This document shows positions 36,180 through 44,650 of a DNA stretch of 64,000 nt, piece by piece (position 1 is the stretch's first letter; each line of letters begins with the position of its first letter). The position numbers and the translations under genes were made by a program. Location: NCBI GenBank assembly GCA_964409355.1, contig CAYPDC010000001.1, forward strand, positions 1-64,000, given 5' to 3'. This DNA comes from PCC-10605 sp964409355. Lineage in GTDB: Bacteria > Cyanobacteriota > Cyanobacteriia > Cyanobacteriales > Cyanobacteriaceae. The notes under the pieces were generated by a model that did no database searches, was not told the origin of the DNA, and worked only from the letters and a program-made list of their open reading frames with translations.

Positions 36180-37082
36180 TTAACCTTCGGCTTTTTTCAT
36201 AGCCAGTCTTTCCTCTGCATTAGCCATGACAGCCTCCTTCTTCTCCAAAAATTCTCCGGGATAAGCTTCTAAAATTTTTGTCGATAAAGAAATGCGGTTT
36301 TTGAAACTATCGATTTCCATGATGACTACCTTTACATCCTCACCAACACGGAATAGACTTTCCAAAGCATTAATCTTACCCTCGCTAATTTGCTTAATAT
36401 GTAGCAAACCACTGATCCCACCAAAGTCAACAAAGACACCATAAGGTTGAATCCGAGCGATTTTACCCGCCACCACCTCATTTTCCTTCAATTGAGATAA
36501 AGCTGACGATCGAGCTATATTTCTTTGACTCAAGACTAATTTATTCTCTTTTTGATCCAACTGCAAAACATTTGTGTCTATAGTTTGATCAATCAGAGTT
36601 TCTAAATCTTCTTTTTGAATCAAATGAGATTTAGGGATAAAACCCTTTAAACCTTGTACCTCACCGAAAACCCCACCACGATTAACCCCTGTCACCACCA
36701 TAGGCACGATCGATCCTTTTTCTTCCATTTCTTTCAAAGTATCCCACGCCTGATCAATAAAAAGCTGACGACGAGATAACTTCACTTGTCCTTCTGCATC
36801 TTGCTCCTTAATAATTACAAAATCAAACTCTTGTTGTAGAGGTAACACTTCCTTGACATTAGAAGAACTCCGCCAGTCAACTTCCGTCTGAGGCACAAAA
36901 CCGGGAGATTTACCGCCAATATCCACATAAACACCATCGGAAGCATACTCAAAAACCTTCCCCCTGACGACATCTCCCTGCTTAAAATTATAGTCATACT
37001 GTTCCTGCTCCAAAGCCTGAGAAAAATCATCCATAGAAAAGGAGACATTTTTGGATTCAGAGGATTGAGAATTAGCGGTCAT
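36180..37082 (-). CDS. S1-domain RNA-binding protein, Rps1B-type ribosomal protein S1 homologue
   Basis: The 300-aa protein has three S1 domains at about residues 35-105, 120-190 and 200-272, the last with the clearest RNA-binding face (GKIARIQPYGVFVDFGGISGLLHI). Cyanobacteria carry two S1-like genes; the sequence FKQGDVVRGKVFEYASDGVYVDIGGKS fits the Rps1B/nucleic-acid-binding type better than the main Rps1A. It probably binds mRNA and may join the ribosome. The Rps1A/B choice is from memory and not certain. Confidence 0.82.
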   Translation of the reverse strand: MTANSQSSESKNVSFSMDDFSQALEQEQYDYNFKQGDVVRGKVFEYASDGVYVDIGGKSPGFVPQTEVDWRSSSNVKEVLPLQQEFDFVIIKEQDAEGQVKLSRRQLFIDQAWDTLKEMEEKGSIVPMVVTGVNRGGVFGEVQGLKGFIPKSHLIQKEDLETLIDQTIDTNVLQLDQKENKLVLSQRNIARSSALSQLKENEVVAGKIARIQPYGVFVDFGGISGLLHIKQISEGKINALESLFRVGEDVKVVIMEIDSFKNRISLSTKILEAYPGEFLEKKEAVMANAEERLAMKKAEG

Positions 37083-37325
37083 AACAATCAGACAATTAGT
37101 AAAATTACATAAGTTACTTTAATTATAATGTAGATTCTTCCTTACTATTCACAATTCTTGATTCCCAATGGAATAACTCTTTTCCCTATTCCCCTTTCCC
37201 TTTTCCCTGACGACACCCCCAAATTTTAGATCAAACTAAGGTTTAATTAGTCACAATGGCACAAATTAGCCTAAACTAATCTAATAAAGTTTAGTTAAAA
37301 AAATATATATTAGGAGATTAAGAAA

Positions 37326-37514
37326 ATGGGAGTAATATTCCAATTATTATTAACCGCTTTAGTCCTTTTCTCTTTCATAATGATTGTTTATGTACCTGTT
37401 GCCTATGCTTCCCCCCAAAACTGGGATCAATCTAAACCCTTATTATACTTAGGTTCAGGCATTTGGTTAGCCTTGGTGATTGCTGTTGCCGTCTTAAACT
37501 TTTTTGTGGTTTAG
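37326..37514 (+). CDS. psbZ: Photosystem II protein PsbZ
   Basis: PsbZ is a two-helix subunit at the edge of photosystem II that contacts CP43 and helps link antenna and supercomplexes. The 62-aa protein has the family length, two membrane helices (about 3-25 and 40-61) and the conserved loop ASPQNWDQSK. A strong ribosome binding site, AGGAG at 37312-37316, is nine bases from the ATG. ribH follows on the same strand after about 130 bp. Confidence 0.96.
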   Translation: MGVIFQLLLTALVLFSFIMIVYVPVAYASPQNWDQSKPLLYLGSGIWLALVIAVAVLNFFVV

Positions 37515-37642
37515 TTTCCACTTTTGTTAAGAAATATTAAAAATTAAGACAAAATTTAACCCGGTGGGCAAAATCAAATTTCAATCAAAAAAAATAAGTA
37601 TTTTTGCTCACCAAATTATGGAAAAAGTATTTACTGGTAAAC

Positions 37643-38119
37643 ATGGCAATTTTTGAAGGAAATTTTCAGGATACATCGAATTTACGTTTTGCATTAGTAA
37701 TCGGACGTTTCAATGATTTAATCACCAATAAGTTAGTTTCGGGGTGTCAAGACTGTTTAAAAAGACATGGAGTTGATGTTAACCCCGACGGTAATCGAGT
37801 GGATTATGCTTGGGTGCCGGGTAGTTTTGAAGTGTCTTTAGTTGCTCGCAAATTAGCAATTACAGGACGTTACGATGCAATTATTTGTTTAGGGGCAATA
37901 ATTCGGGGAGATACGCCTCATTTTGACTATGTTTGCAACGAAGTTGCGAAGGGGATTGCTTCTGTGGGCTTACAAACAGGTATTCCTATCATCTTTGGTA
38001 TTTTAACTACTGATACCATGCAACAGGCTTTAGAAAGGGCGGGTATTAAAAGTAATTTAGGTTGGAATTATGCCATGAATGCTTTAGAGATGGCTACTTT
38101 GATGAAACAGTTAGAATAA
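37643..38119 (+). CDS. ribH: 6,7-dimethyl-8-ribityllumazine synthase (RibH)
   Basis: RibH makes the lumazine precursor of riboflavin from the 4-carbon and pyrimidine intermediates. The 158-aa protein shows ALVIGRFND, PGSFEVSLVARKLA, the GAIIRGDTPHFDYVCNE catalytic segment with its histidine, and IPIIFGILTTDT, all of family type. The ATG at 37643 (MAIFEGNFQ) gives the usual length; upstream codons to 37604 look non-coding. Other rib genes are not nearby. No FMN riboswitch was found upstream. Confidence 0.95.
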   Translation: MAIFEGNFQDTSNLRFALVIGRFNDLITNKLVSGCQDCLKRHGVDVNPDGNRVDYAWVPGSFEVSLVARKLAITGRYDAIICLGAIIRGDTPHFDYVCNEVAKGIASVGLQTGIPIIFGILTTDTMQQALERAGIKSNLGWNYAMNALEMATLMKQLE

Positions 38120-38179
38120 AACCGATGTTCGGCACTTCCGTTTGCAATACGCAGAACCCGAAGCAAATTGGGAAAAAGG

Positions 38180-38307
38180 AGTCTATTAGACATCTCCAAT
38201 AATGGGCATTTTAAGGGCTAAATATACCAGTATGATCCCCCCTAACCCCCCTTAAACAAAGGGGGAATTATCAAGAAAATGGGTAGATTCTTTTTTGGAA
38301 ACCACCT
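38180..38307. repeat. MITE-C copy, partly deleted, with half of MITE-A
   Basis: On the minus strand it begins AGGTGGTTTCC, then ACCCATTTTCTTGATAATTC, a CCCCC..GGGGGG palindrome and ATCATACTGGTATATTT. It then runs into AGCCCTTAAAATGCCCATTA and GGAGATGTCTAATAGACT. The same order, with a complete MITE-A, is at 50928-51115. This copy lacks the left half of the nested element. Confidence 0.7.
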
Positions 38308-38401
38308 AAAATCAATAGATAAAAATACCCTCATTACTAGAATAATGCTATAATCATGGGCAAAAGCGAGTTTTGATTAGAGTATCCAATCAACACAAAA
38401 A

Positions 38402-38821
38402 ATGGAAGAACTATTAATACTACGTCAATATATAGAAGAAAAAAACTACGATCGAGCCTTAGAATTGGTAGCTGAATTAGAGGAAATGTCAAAGGAAGAT
38501 AAACTTAACAAAATTTTCAGTTACGCTGTCATTTTATTGCTACATTTAATTAAACAAGAAGCAGAAAAAAGAACTACTCGCGCTTGGGATTTTTCTATTT
38601 ATAACTCCATCAAAGAAATTAAAAAGATTAATAAAAGGCGTAAATCAGGAGGATATTATGCCACCGAGGAAGAATTAAAAGAAATACTTGCGGATGCTTT
38701 TGATACAGCCATTAGAAAAGCATCTCTTGAAGCCTTTGAAGGTAAATATAATCCCGAAGAGTTAATGCTCAAAATAGACTATGATAGTATTCAATCTTCA
38801 GCTTTAAAATCGATTTGTTGA
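38402..38821 (+). CDS. DUF29 family protein
   Basis: The 139-aa all-helical protein fits DUF29: ILRQYIEEKNYDRALELVAELEEMSKEDK, a long helix FSYAVILLLHLIKQEAEKRTTRAWDFSI, and a C-terminal ..DAFDTAIRKASLEAF. DUF29 genes are many in cyanobacteria, often near nuclease-like or toxin-like genes, but have no proven role. Here it is followed by a frameshifted remnant of a Rpn-type gene, and a second DUF29 gene lies 2.5 kb away. The start has no clear ribosome binding site. Confidence 0.75.
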   Translation: MEELLILRQYIEEKNYDRALELVAELEEMSKEDKLNKIFSYAVILLLHLIKQEAEKRTTRAWDFSIYNSIKEIKKINKRRKSGGYYATEEELKEILADAFDTAIRKASLEAFEGKYNPEELMLKIDYDSIQSSALKSIC

Positions 38822-39030
38822 CGAATAGAACAAACTTATTTCAACACGATCATTTTCCAATTCCTCCACGACGAATTTGCTAAAGAATATATCCCCGAAT
38901 TTATGGATTATTAGACAAACTAGAAACTGTGCCTCTTTTAAGGCAGTTAGGTATGACTGTAGAAGAAATTGCCACTCGTTTGAATCTACCCCTTGATGAT
39001 GTTATTAAAGCCTCTAACTCTCAATCCTAA
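38822..39030 (+). pseudogene. Frameshifted C-terminal remnant of a Rpn/DUF4351-type nuclease-family protein
   Basis: Two overlapping frames read as one broken protein. The first has EQTYFNTIIFQFLHDEFAKE then YIPEFMDY and a stop; the second has LDKLETVPLLRQLGMTVEEI then ATRLNLPLDDVIKASN. The second segment looks like the C-terminus of cyanobacterial Rpn-family (PD-(D/E)XK recombination-promoting nuclease) or DUF4351 proteins. No N-terminal domain remains. The family call is tentative. Confidence 0.5.
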
Positions 39031-39329
39031 TACTAAATAGGTGCGATCGCACCTATAATTCAAATTCTTCCCTTACGAAGGGGGGTTAGGGTAGGGTGTT
39101 TAAAATAGACTAAATATATCAATATATTTTCATGCACTTTTTAAAATAACGATCAATATATAAGCCTTGAATATTAATACAATATCTTGATATAGTAATC
39201 AGGAATCATTTGTGAGAAATCATAACCGCATAAAAAACGCTCTATTGTATAACAATTCTGACACCTGTAAGGGTTGAACATTGTTCAACCCCTACCACCT
39301 GATACCTGATCCCTTACCGTCTTAATTCT
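39031..39329. other. Repeat-rich spacer
   Basis: This spacer of about 300 bp holds a MITE-B half (39191-39220: TATAGTAATCAGGAATC then TGTGAGAA), the full 21-bp GGGTTGAACA palindrome (39271-39291) and a HIP1 site. No gene is visible. Confidence 0.6.
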
Positions 39330-40280
39330 TCACTTCAGGGGGATAAACATTTTTGTATCTTCAACATATTGCCAAGGAATACCATCAGGATCTCGGCTTC
39401 GACTCCACAAACCAAAGTCTCGATCGCTCTTTCGTTTACCTACTGTACTTGGATGTACTTCTAGCCGTTTAGCTAAGTCACTTTGATTAAGACTCATGGT
39501 ATCTTCTTCTTGATTTGCCTCCGAGGTAACTTCTTCCACGGGAGGAGGAGGGGGTGAAGTGGAAGAAATCGTTTCCACGGAAGGAGGATTTTGCCTTTTT
39601 GGAGGAGTGACGTTGACAGATTCAACTTTCTCCGATGATGGTTTTTTCGTTTCTGGGGGAGTAATGTTGACAGACTCAACTTTCTTCGATGGTGGTTTTT
39701 CCGTTTCTGGGGGAGTAATGTTGACAGACTCAACTTTCTCCGATGGTGGTTTTTTCGTTTCTGGGGAAGTAACGGTGACAGACTCAACTTTCTCCAATGG
39801 AGAAGAAGCCAGAGAAATACTTGCCGAAGATGAAGCGCTTTGAAGGGATGCTGTGTTAATATCCTCATCAATATCACTGTCGTCAGGTTCACTATCATCA
39901 AGAATACTACCTAAAGTACTTGCTGTTAAGAAATAGTAAACGATACCTTTATCATCATACAATCTTTTGACTGCACCATATTCTTCCGCTTTTTGATCTA
40001 AATACCAACGAGCAGTTTTTGGTTTTAATTCGGTTTTGTTGGTAAGATCAAGGACAGTCAAGCAACCTTGATGCGCTTGTATTAATTGATTGAAATAAGG
40101 ATCGATTTCTTCTGATAATTGTTGCAATCGGATTCTTTCCCAAATTTTCAAACCCAAAGCAAATACGAATATCGCTATTAATAAGGGCCAAGCAACAAAT
40201 ACAATAATGATGATGAAAGCTAAAGGCAGTAATACCAATGGAATACTGTTAGCACCACTATCTATTACTTTTCCATTCAT
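39330..40280 (-). CDS. Membrane protein with winged-helix-like region, 18-residue tandem repeats and HTH-like C-terminus
   Basis: The 316-aa protein has two close hydrophobic helices at the N-terminus (about 15-45), then a helical segment (50-115, with ...TVLDLTNKTELKPKTARWYLDQKAEEYG..) that resembles a winged helix. A low-complexity region (about 150-230) is built of four 18-residue repeats (KVESVNITPPET/KKPPS type). A short C-terminal domain with DLAKRLEVHPSTVGKRKSD could be a helix-turn-helix. The design suggests a membrane-tethered nucleic-acid or protein binder, but no family was recognised. It is convergent with the DUF29/Rpn remnant and divergent from gatD. Confidence 0.65.
   Translation of the reverse strand: MNGKVIDSGANSIPLVLLPLAFIIIIVFVAWPLLIAIFVFALGLKIWERIRLQQLSEEIDPYFNQLIQAHQGCLTVLDLTNKTELKPKTARWYLDQKAEEYGAVKRLYDDKGIVYYFLTASTLGSILDDSEPDDSDIDEDINTASLQSASSSASISLASSPLEKVESVTVTSPETKKPPSEKVESVNITPPETEKPPSKKVESVNITPPETKKPSSEKVESVNVTPPKRQNPPSVETISSTSPPPPPVEEVTSEANQEEDTMSLNQSDLAKRLEVHPSTVGKRKSDRDFGLWSRSRDPDGIPWQYVEDTKMFIPLK
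39580..39800. repeat. 54-bp in-frame minisatellite (about four units)
   Basis: Units of 54 bp start at 39613, 39667 and 39721, with a partial fourth from 39775 and a diverged piece before 39613. Each begins TTGACAGA.TCAACTTTCT. They encode the 18-residue repeats of the minus-strand protein. Unit similarity is high, so copy number may vary between strains. Confidence 0.85.
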
Positions 40281-40499
40281 AGTGTTAAGTGGTTAAATGA
40301 ATAACAGACCTATAATTACTTTTTTTTAGCTAGGTCTAAATACTTGGATCATTATAAGTTAAAACTATTGAAAATTCAAAATAAACTCAGATTTTGTGTT
40401 TTAATAATTTAAGATGTGGAGAATTGTGGGATGAGGGGAGAGGGGGAGAGGGGTGAAATTTATTCTACATTCTTAATTTTTAATTCTTAATTCTTTTCT

Positions 40500-41276
40500 A
40501 TGCACTTGACCATCGGTTGGCTTTATCCTAAATTAATGAGTACCTACGGCGATCGTGGCAATGTGATCTGTTTACAAAGACGTTGTCAATGGCGCAATCT
40601 AGATGTGTCTATTTTACCCCTTGATCAGGAGAGTGCGATCGCATCTTTTCGGGAATTTGATGTCGTAGTCGGTGGGGGGGCGCAAGATAGACAGCAGGAA
40701 ATCGTGATGCGTGACTTACAGGGAGAAAAAGCAGAGATTCTCAAGGAAAAATTAACCTCTGGCACTCCGGGGGTGTTTACCTGTGGTTCACCACAATTAT
40801 TAGGGAAATATTACGAACCTGCTCAGGGGCAAAGAATTGAGGGTTTAGGTATATTAGACTTGGTAACGAAACATCCGGGGATAAATATGCCTCGTTGCAT
40901 TGGTAATGTGGCGTTTGATATTGTTGCCTCTCCTCTAGCGGAAGACTTAAAGGAAATGTTAGGGGAAGTGCCTACGGTTGTTGGTTTCGAGAATCACGGT
41001 GGCAGAACTTATTTAGGGGATGTTTCCCCTTTAGGTAAGGTTGTCAGTGGTTATGGTAACAATGGGGAAGATGGTTACGAAGGTGCATTCTATCAAAGCG
41101 CGATCGCAACCTATGCCCATGGGCCACTTTTACCGAAAAACCCCTTTCTAGCGGATTGGTTAATCAAAAGCGCGATCGAACTCAAATACGGAGAGAAAAT
41201 AAATCTTACCCCATTAGATGACAGTTTAGCGGACAACGGACGAAAAATGATGTTAAAAAGAATGGTAAACCCTTAA
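40500..41276 (+). CDS. gatD: GatD-like glutamine amidotransferase (lipid II isoglutaminyl synthase subunit)
   Basis: The 258-aa protein is a class I, CobB/CobQ-like glutaminase with YPKLMSTYGDRGN, VVGGGAQDRQQ, nucleophile Cys95 in FTCGSPQLLG, FENHGGRT and His207 in YAHGPLLPKNP. In Gram-positive bacteria GatD works with MurT to amidate D-Glu of lipid II. Cyanobacterial homologues exist and are presumed to use MurT, but no murT lies next to this gene. It meets a convergent DUF29 gene with a four-base overlap. Confidence 0.85.
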   Translation: MHLTIGWLYPKLMSTYGDRGNVICLQRRCQWRNLDVSILPLDQESAIASFREFDVVVGGGAQDRQQEIVMRDLQGEKAEILKEKLTSGTPGVFTCGSPQLLGKYYEPAQGQRIEGLGILDLVTKHPGINMPRCIGNVAFDIVASPLAEDLKEMLGEVPTVVGFENHGGRTYLGDVSPLGKVVSGYGNNGEDGYEGAFYQSAIATYAHGPLLPKNPFLADWLIKSAIELKYGEKINLTPLDDSLADNGRKMMLKRMVNP

Positions 41277-41755
41277 AATCGCTGTACTTGTAGGTTAATA
41301 TTATGAGGAAACCAATTTTCATTTAATAATTGTTCTAAAGTATAAGGACATTGATTAGGAAAAATACTTTTATTTAAACCCGTTTTAATTACTACATATT
41401 TAACGGATTTGTGATAAAGATTATGCCTTTCTTTCTCAATGTGTTTCCTTAAATTAGTCGTCATATCTGTTTCTAACTCATCACGAAAATTAGTAATCTC
41501 CGAAGCCCAATGACGATGATTAATTTTTTCAGAATCCCAATATTCAATTAATAACAAATGAACAATAATTTGTTTTAAATAACTTTCTCCACTACGTTTA
41601 ATGTCTCTAACCAAATTTTCTAATACCTCCGTCAAAGTCTCTAAATCTAAAGCCGTCAAATTCCTGTTTTTTATTTGTTTCAATGTTGCTTCGTACCATG
41701 CCAAATAATCTTCGTTATATAAATCTTTCAAACTAATCTTCTCTAAAGATTGCAT
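41273..41755 (-). CDS. DUF29 family protein
   Basis: This 160-aa protein is a typical DUF29 member: LKDLYNEDYLAWYEATLKQI, the LDLETLTEVLENLVRDIKRS segment, YLKQIIVHLLLIEYW and a C-terminal CPYTLEQLLNENWFP. The family is helical and of unknown function; it is much expanded in cyanobacteria. It overlaps the gatD end by four bases and begins about 260 bases from the mutS2 stop, with repeats in between. It is not closely similar to the DUF29 protein at 38402. Confidence 0.88.
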   Translation of the reverse strand: MQSLEKISLKDLYNEDYLAWYEATLKQIKNRNLTALDLETLTEVLENLVRDIKRSGESYLKQIIVHLLLIEYWDSEKINHRHWASEITNFRDELETDMTTNLRKHIEKERHNLYHKSVKYVVIKTGLNKSIFPNQCPYTLEQLLNENWFPHNINLQVQRF

Positions 41756-41821
41756 AATATTTTTTCTCCCACGACTATCATTTTTTCCCAGATTTTAACA
41801 CAAACGCCAAAAAGCACATCC

Positions 41822-42002
41822 TATAGCAATCGGAAATCAGTCATGAGAATTAGATCCTCCCTAACTTCATTAGGGTTTTTTCACTCGTCGGTATCAAAAC
41901 GCTTATGTTTGGGAAGGGGGGATTTTTTCTATTAATTAATTGATTAATAGTTAAAAATTTCTATATCTGGCACTATCTGTTAGTTTTAAAAATTGACATT
42001 TT
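41822..42002. repeat. MITE-B half followed by repeat family C copy
   Basis: A MITE-B half begins at 41822 (TATAGCAATCGGAAATCAG then TCATGAGAA). It runs at about 41870 into GGTTTTTTCACTCGTCGGTA, TCAAAACGCTTATGTTT and then family C (GGGGGGATTTTTTCTATTAA to AAATTGACATTTTC). The junction suggests that one element landed in or next to the other. Confidence 0.6.
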
Positions 42003-42014
42003 CATCCCTTGTTT

Positions 42015-44426
42015 TTAAGTTAAATAAGCTACTGTAACTCCTGCACCCCCTTCTTTTTGGGGGGCCAATTCATAATGACTCACTTGGGGATGACGATCTA
42101 AAAATTCGTGTACTCCTTGCCGTAGGCTTCCTGTGCCTTTACCGTGTACAATCCACACTGTACCCATATCCGTAGCAGATGCGATCGCCCTTTCTAAAAT
42201 AGGATAAGCTAAATGTACTCTTTTGCCCCGAATATCCACACTATTACGGGAAGTGCGTATGGCTGTAGGAGGGGTTTTTGTCTCGGTTTTGACGGGATTT
42301 TTCGCAGGAGTAACAGGAGGTTTTTCCTTCACGGGAGTTTCGGGTTTTTCCCACCGTTTACCGTCAAGGGATTCTAAATCAGAGAAGGGGATAAGCATTT
42401 TCATTAAGCCAAAACGGGCGCTAATTTGCTCATTACTGTCATCTACCCCTAACACTTCTGCCACTTGCCCGATACTCAAAATTCTCACCCTTTCTCCCAC
42501 TTTTGGTTTATAACTAGATTTAGGCTTACTTTTCTGAATCGGAGTTAAGAAGCGATCGCCAATTTTCCCTAAATTTTCCGTGGCTTGGTGGGCATCTTGG
42601 GCAGTGGGGCTACCTTTTTGCTTTAATCCCTTAATAACTTGGTTAATTTGGCTTTTAGCGTCTAATAGGAGCTTTTGTACTTCTTGTTCTTGTTCTTTCT
42701 TTAAATCTCTCTCCCTTGCTTGTAAAGAGATAGCTTTTTCTTCTACCTGTTGATAGAATAACTCGGTTTTGGTTAACAACTCTTGTGCCTGATGATGCTT
42801 GTTTTCTTGCTCTTTTCTCTGTTTTTCTAAGGCAGAAATTAACTCATTCACATCGGCAGAAAAACCTCCCACTAATTCCTTCGCCTCTCCAATAATCTCA
42901 TCATTTAACCCCAATCGTTGGGCAATGGTAATGGCATTAGAACGCCCCGGAATGCCCCATAATAAACGATAGGTAGGCTGTAAACTCACGTCATCAAATT
43001 CTACCGAAGCATTCTCAAAACGAGAGTCGCTATATTTGAGACTTTTTAATTCTCCATAATGGGTAGTGGCAATGGTTAAAAGGTTATTACTAGCTAAATA
43101 TTTCAAAATGGAAATTGCGATCGCAGTTCCTTCATTGGGATCTGTACCTGCTCCAACTTCATCCAACAATACTAAAGAATTGCCCTCTTGAATTTCGTCT
43201 AAAATGCGGATAATACGGCGAATATGCCCCGAAAAAGTGGATAAACTTTGTTGTAATGACTGCTCATCCCCAATATCTGCTAAAACACTATTAAACCAAG
43301 GGATTCTCGCCGGGGATTTAGCAGGAATGAATAAGCCGACTTTTGCCATTAACGCCACCATACCAATGGTTTTCAGGGTGACGGTTTTACCCCCTGTATT
43401 AGGTCCTGTAATGGCTACAACTCTTGTTTCTGGAGAGATACGCACATCAATGGGAATGACGGCATTGCCTTCTTCTTGCCTTTCTTGCCACACTAATAGA
43501 GGATGTCTCACCTGTCTTAAAGTGATGCTTTCTCCATCGGCAAAATCCACAAATTCGGGGGGATAAGCGTCTAACCATAAACTATATCTTGCCTTTGCGG
43601 TAGCTAAATCCAAAGTAGTTGCTACAGCCAATAATTTTTCTAAATCTTGCCAATTTTCGGCTACTTTCTCTGATAATGCCCTTAATATCTTTTCTTCTTC
43701 TCTTTTCTCTTGATTACGGCTAGTTTGTAGCTTATTCCCTAATTCTACCACTGCTTTTGGTTCAACGTATAAAGTTGATCCCGTACTTGAGGTATCATGG
43801 ACAATACCAGTAATTATACCACTATGATCCGCTTTCACTGGCAACACGAAGCGATCGCCCCTTTGAGTGATGACTAATTCTTGTAAAGCATTGCCATAAC
43901 GTTGAATAATACCTTGCAAAGTTTGTTGAATTTTACTGCGTAAGGACTTGATTTTTTGTCTAATTTCTGCTAACTGAGGACTAGCTCTTTCTGTGATGTC
44001 GCCACGATCATCTATGCAGAAGTGAATTTCTTGCTCTAATTCGGGAAAAGTTCTAAGATTAGCTACTAATTCTTGGAGAGTAATTAAGTCATTTTTATCA
44101 TCAATAATTCGTCTTAATTTACGCACCCCAGCCAAAGTTGTCGCTAAATTGAGCAACTCCTCCCCCGACAACATACTGCCAATTTTTGCCCTTTCAATAC
44201 CATCACCGACATCATGGATACCCTGAAAAGACCAATTACAGTTAATATCCGTCTCTAATGTGACAACTTCCTGAGTCTGTGCCAATAATAGCTTAGTGTG
44301 AGCAAGGGAAACGGGAATAGTTAAATTTTGAGATGCGATCGCACCTAATTTAGTAGAAGCAAAAGTAGCAAGATGTTGACATAATCTTTGCCATTCGAGT
44401 AAATTTAAAGTCTCTTTTTCAATCAA
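42015..44426 (-). CDS. mutS2: MutS2 family ATPase/endonuclease with Smr domain
   Basis: The 803-aa protein has the MutS2 layout: a lever/clamp region, an ATPase domain with Walker A GPNTGGKTVTLKT (about 340-352) and Walker B LVLLDEVGAGTDP, a long coiled coil (about 515-610), and a C-terminal Smr nuclease domain (about 730-803) with VDIRGKR and HGKGTG..R. MutS2 has been linked to suppression of recombination and, in Bacillus, to rescue of collided ribosomes. All ATPase and Smr motifs are intact. It is divergent from purB. Confidence 0.93.
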   Translation of the reverse strand: MIEKETLNLLEWQRLCQHLATFASTKLGAIASQNLTIPVSLAHTKLLLAQTQEVVTLETDINCNWSFQGIHDVGDGIERAKIGSMLSGEELLNLATTLAGVRKLRRIIDDKNDLITLQELVANLRTFPELEQEIHFCIDDRGDITERASPQLAEIRQKIKSLRSKIQQTLQGIIQRYGNALQELVITQRGDRFVLPVKADHSGIITGIVHDTSSTGSTLYVEPKAVVELGNKLQTSRNQEKREEEKILRALSEKVAENWQDLEKLLAVATTLDLATAKARYSLWLDAYPPEFVDFADGESITLRQVRHPLLVWQERQEEGNAVIPIDVRISPETRVVAITGPNTGGKTVTLKTIGMVALMAKVGLFIPAKSPARIPWFNSVLADIGDEQSLQQSLSTFSGHIRRIIRILDEIQEGNSLVLLDEVGAGTDPNEGTAIAISILKYLASNNLLTIATTHYGELKSLKYSDSRFENASVEFDDVSLQPTYRLLWGIPGRSNAITIAQRLGLNDEIIGEAKELVGGFSADVNELISALEKQRKEQENKHHQAQELLTKTELFYQQVEEKAISLQARERDLKKEQEQEVQKLLLDAKSQINQVIKGLKQKGSPTAQDAHQATENLGKIGDRFLTPIQKSKPKSSYKPKVGERVRILSIGQVAEVLGVDDSNEQISARFGLMKMLIPFSDLESLDGKRWEKPETPVKEKPPVTPAKNPVKTETKTPPTAIRTSRNSVDIRGKRVHLAYPILERAIASATDMGTVWIVHGKGTGSLRQGVHEFLDRHPQVSHYELAPQKEGGAGVTVAYLT

Positions 44427-44650
44427 GGCTTAATCAGTGACTATATTTCCAATGGGTTTAAATTAATTCTAACCTAAAGTGAGTTCAGAGTTCGGGTTTC
44501 AAAGTTTTAAGGGAAATTTGTAGATGGGGTTAAGGTAACGAAACCCAACACTGGTAAATTTTAATTAAGAGGTGTAACAAAGATTTAATAAGGAGATTTT
44601 TTCAGGTAGAATATAACAGTTGTATTTGCAAGAAAAATTAAATTATTGCA

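Noticed and set aside
39580..39800. CRISPR-like repeats
   Set aside because: Units are contiguous with no spacers and encode protein, so this is a coding minisatellite. No CRISPR array was seen elsewhere.
39494..39901. Repetitive open frames on both strands in the minisatellite
   Set aside because: A 54-bp repeat keeps all frames open; only the minus-strand protein joins to non-repetitive domains.
44427..44650. Possible 6S-type RNA before purB
   Set aside because: The spacer shows no long imperfect hairpin with a central bubble, only a dispersed GAGTTCAGAG motif and AT-rich DNA.
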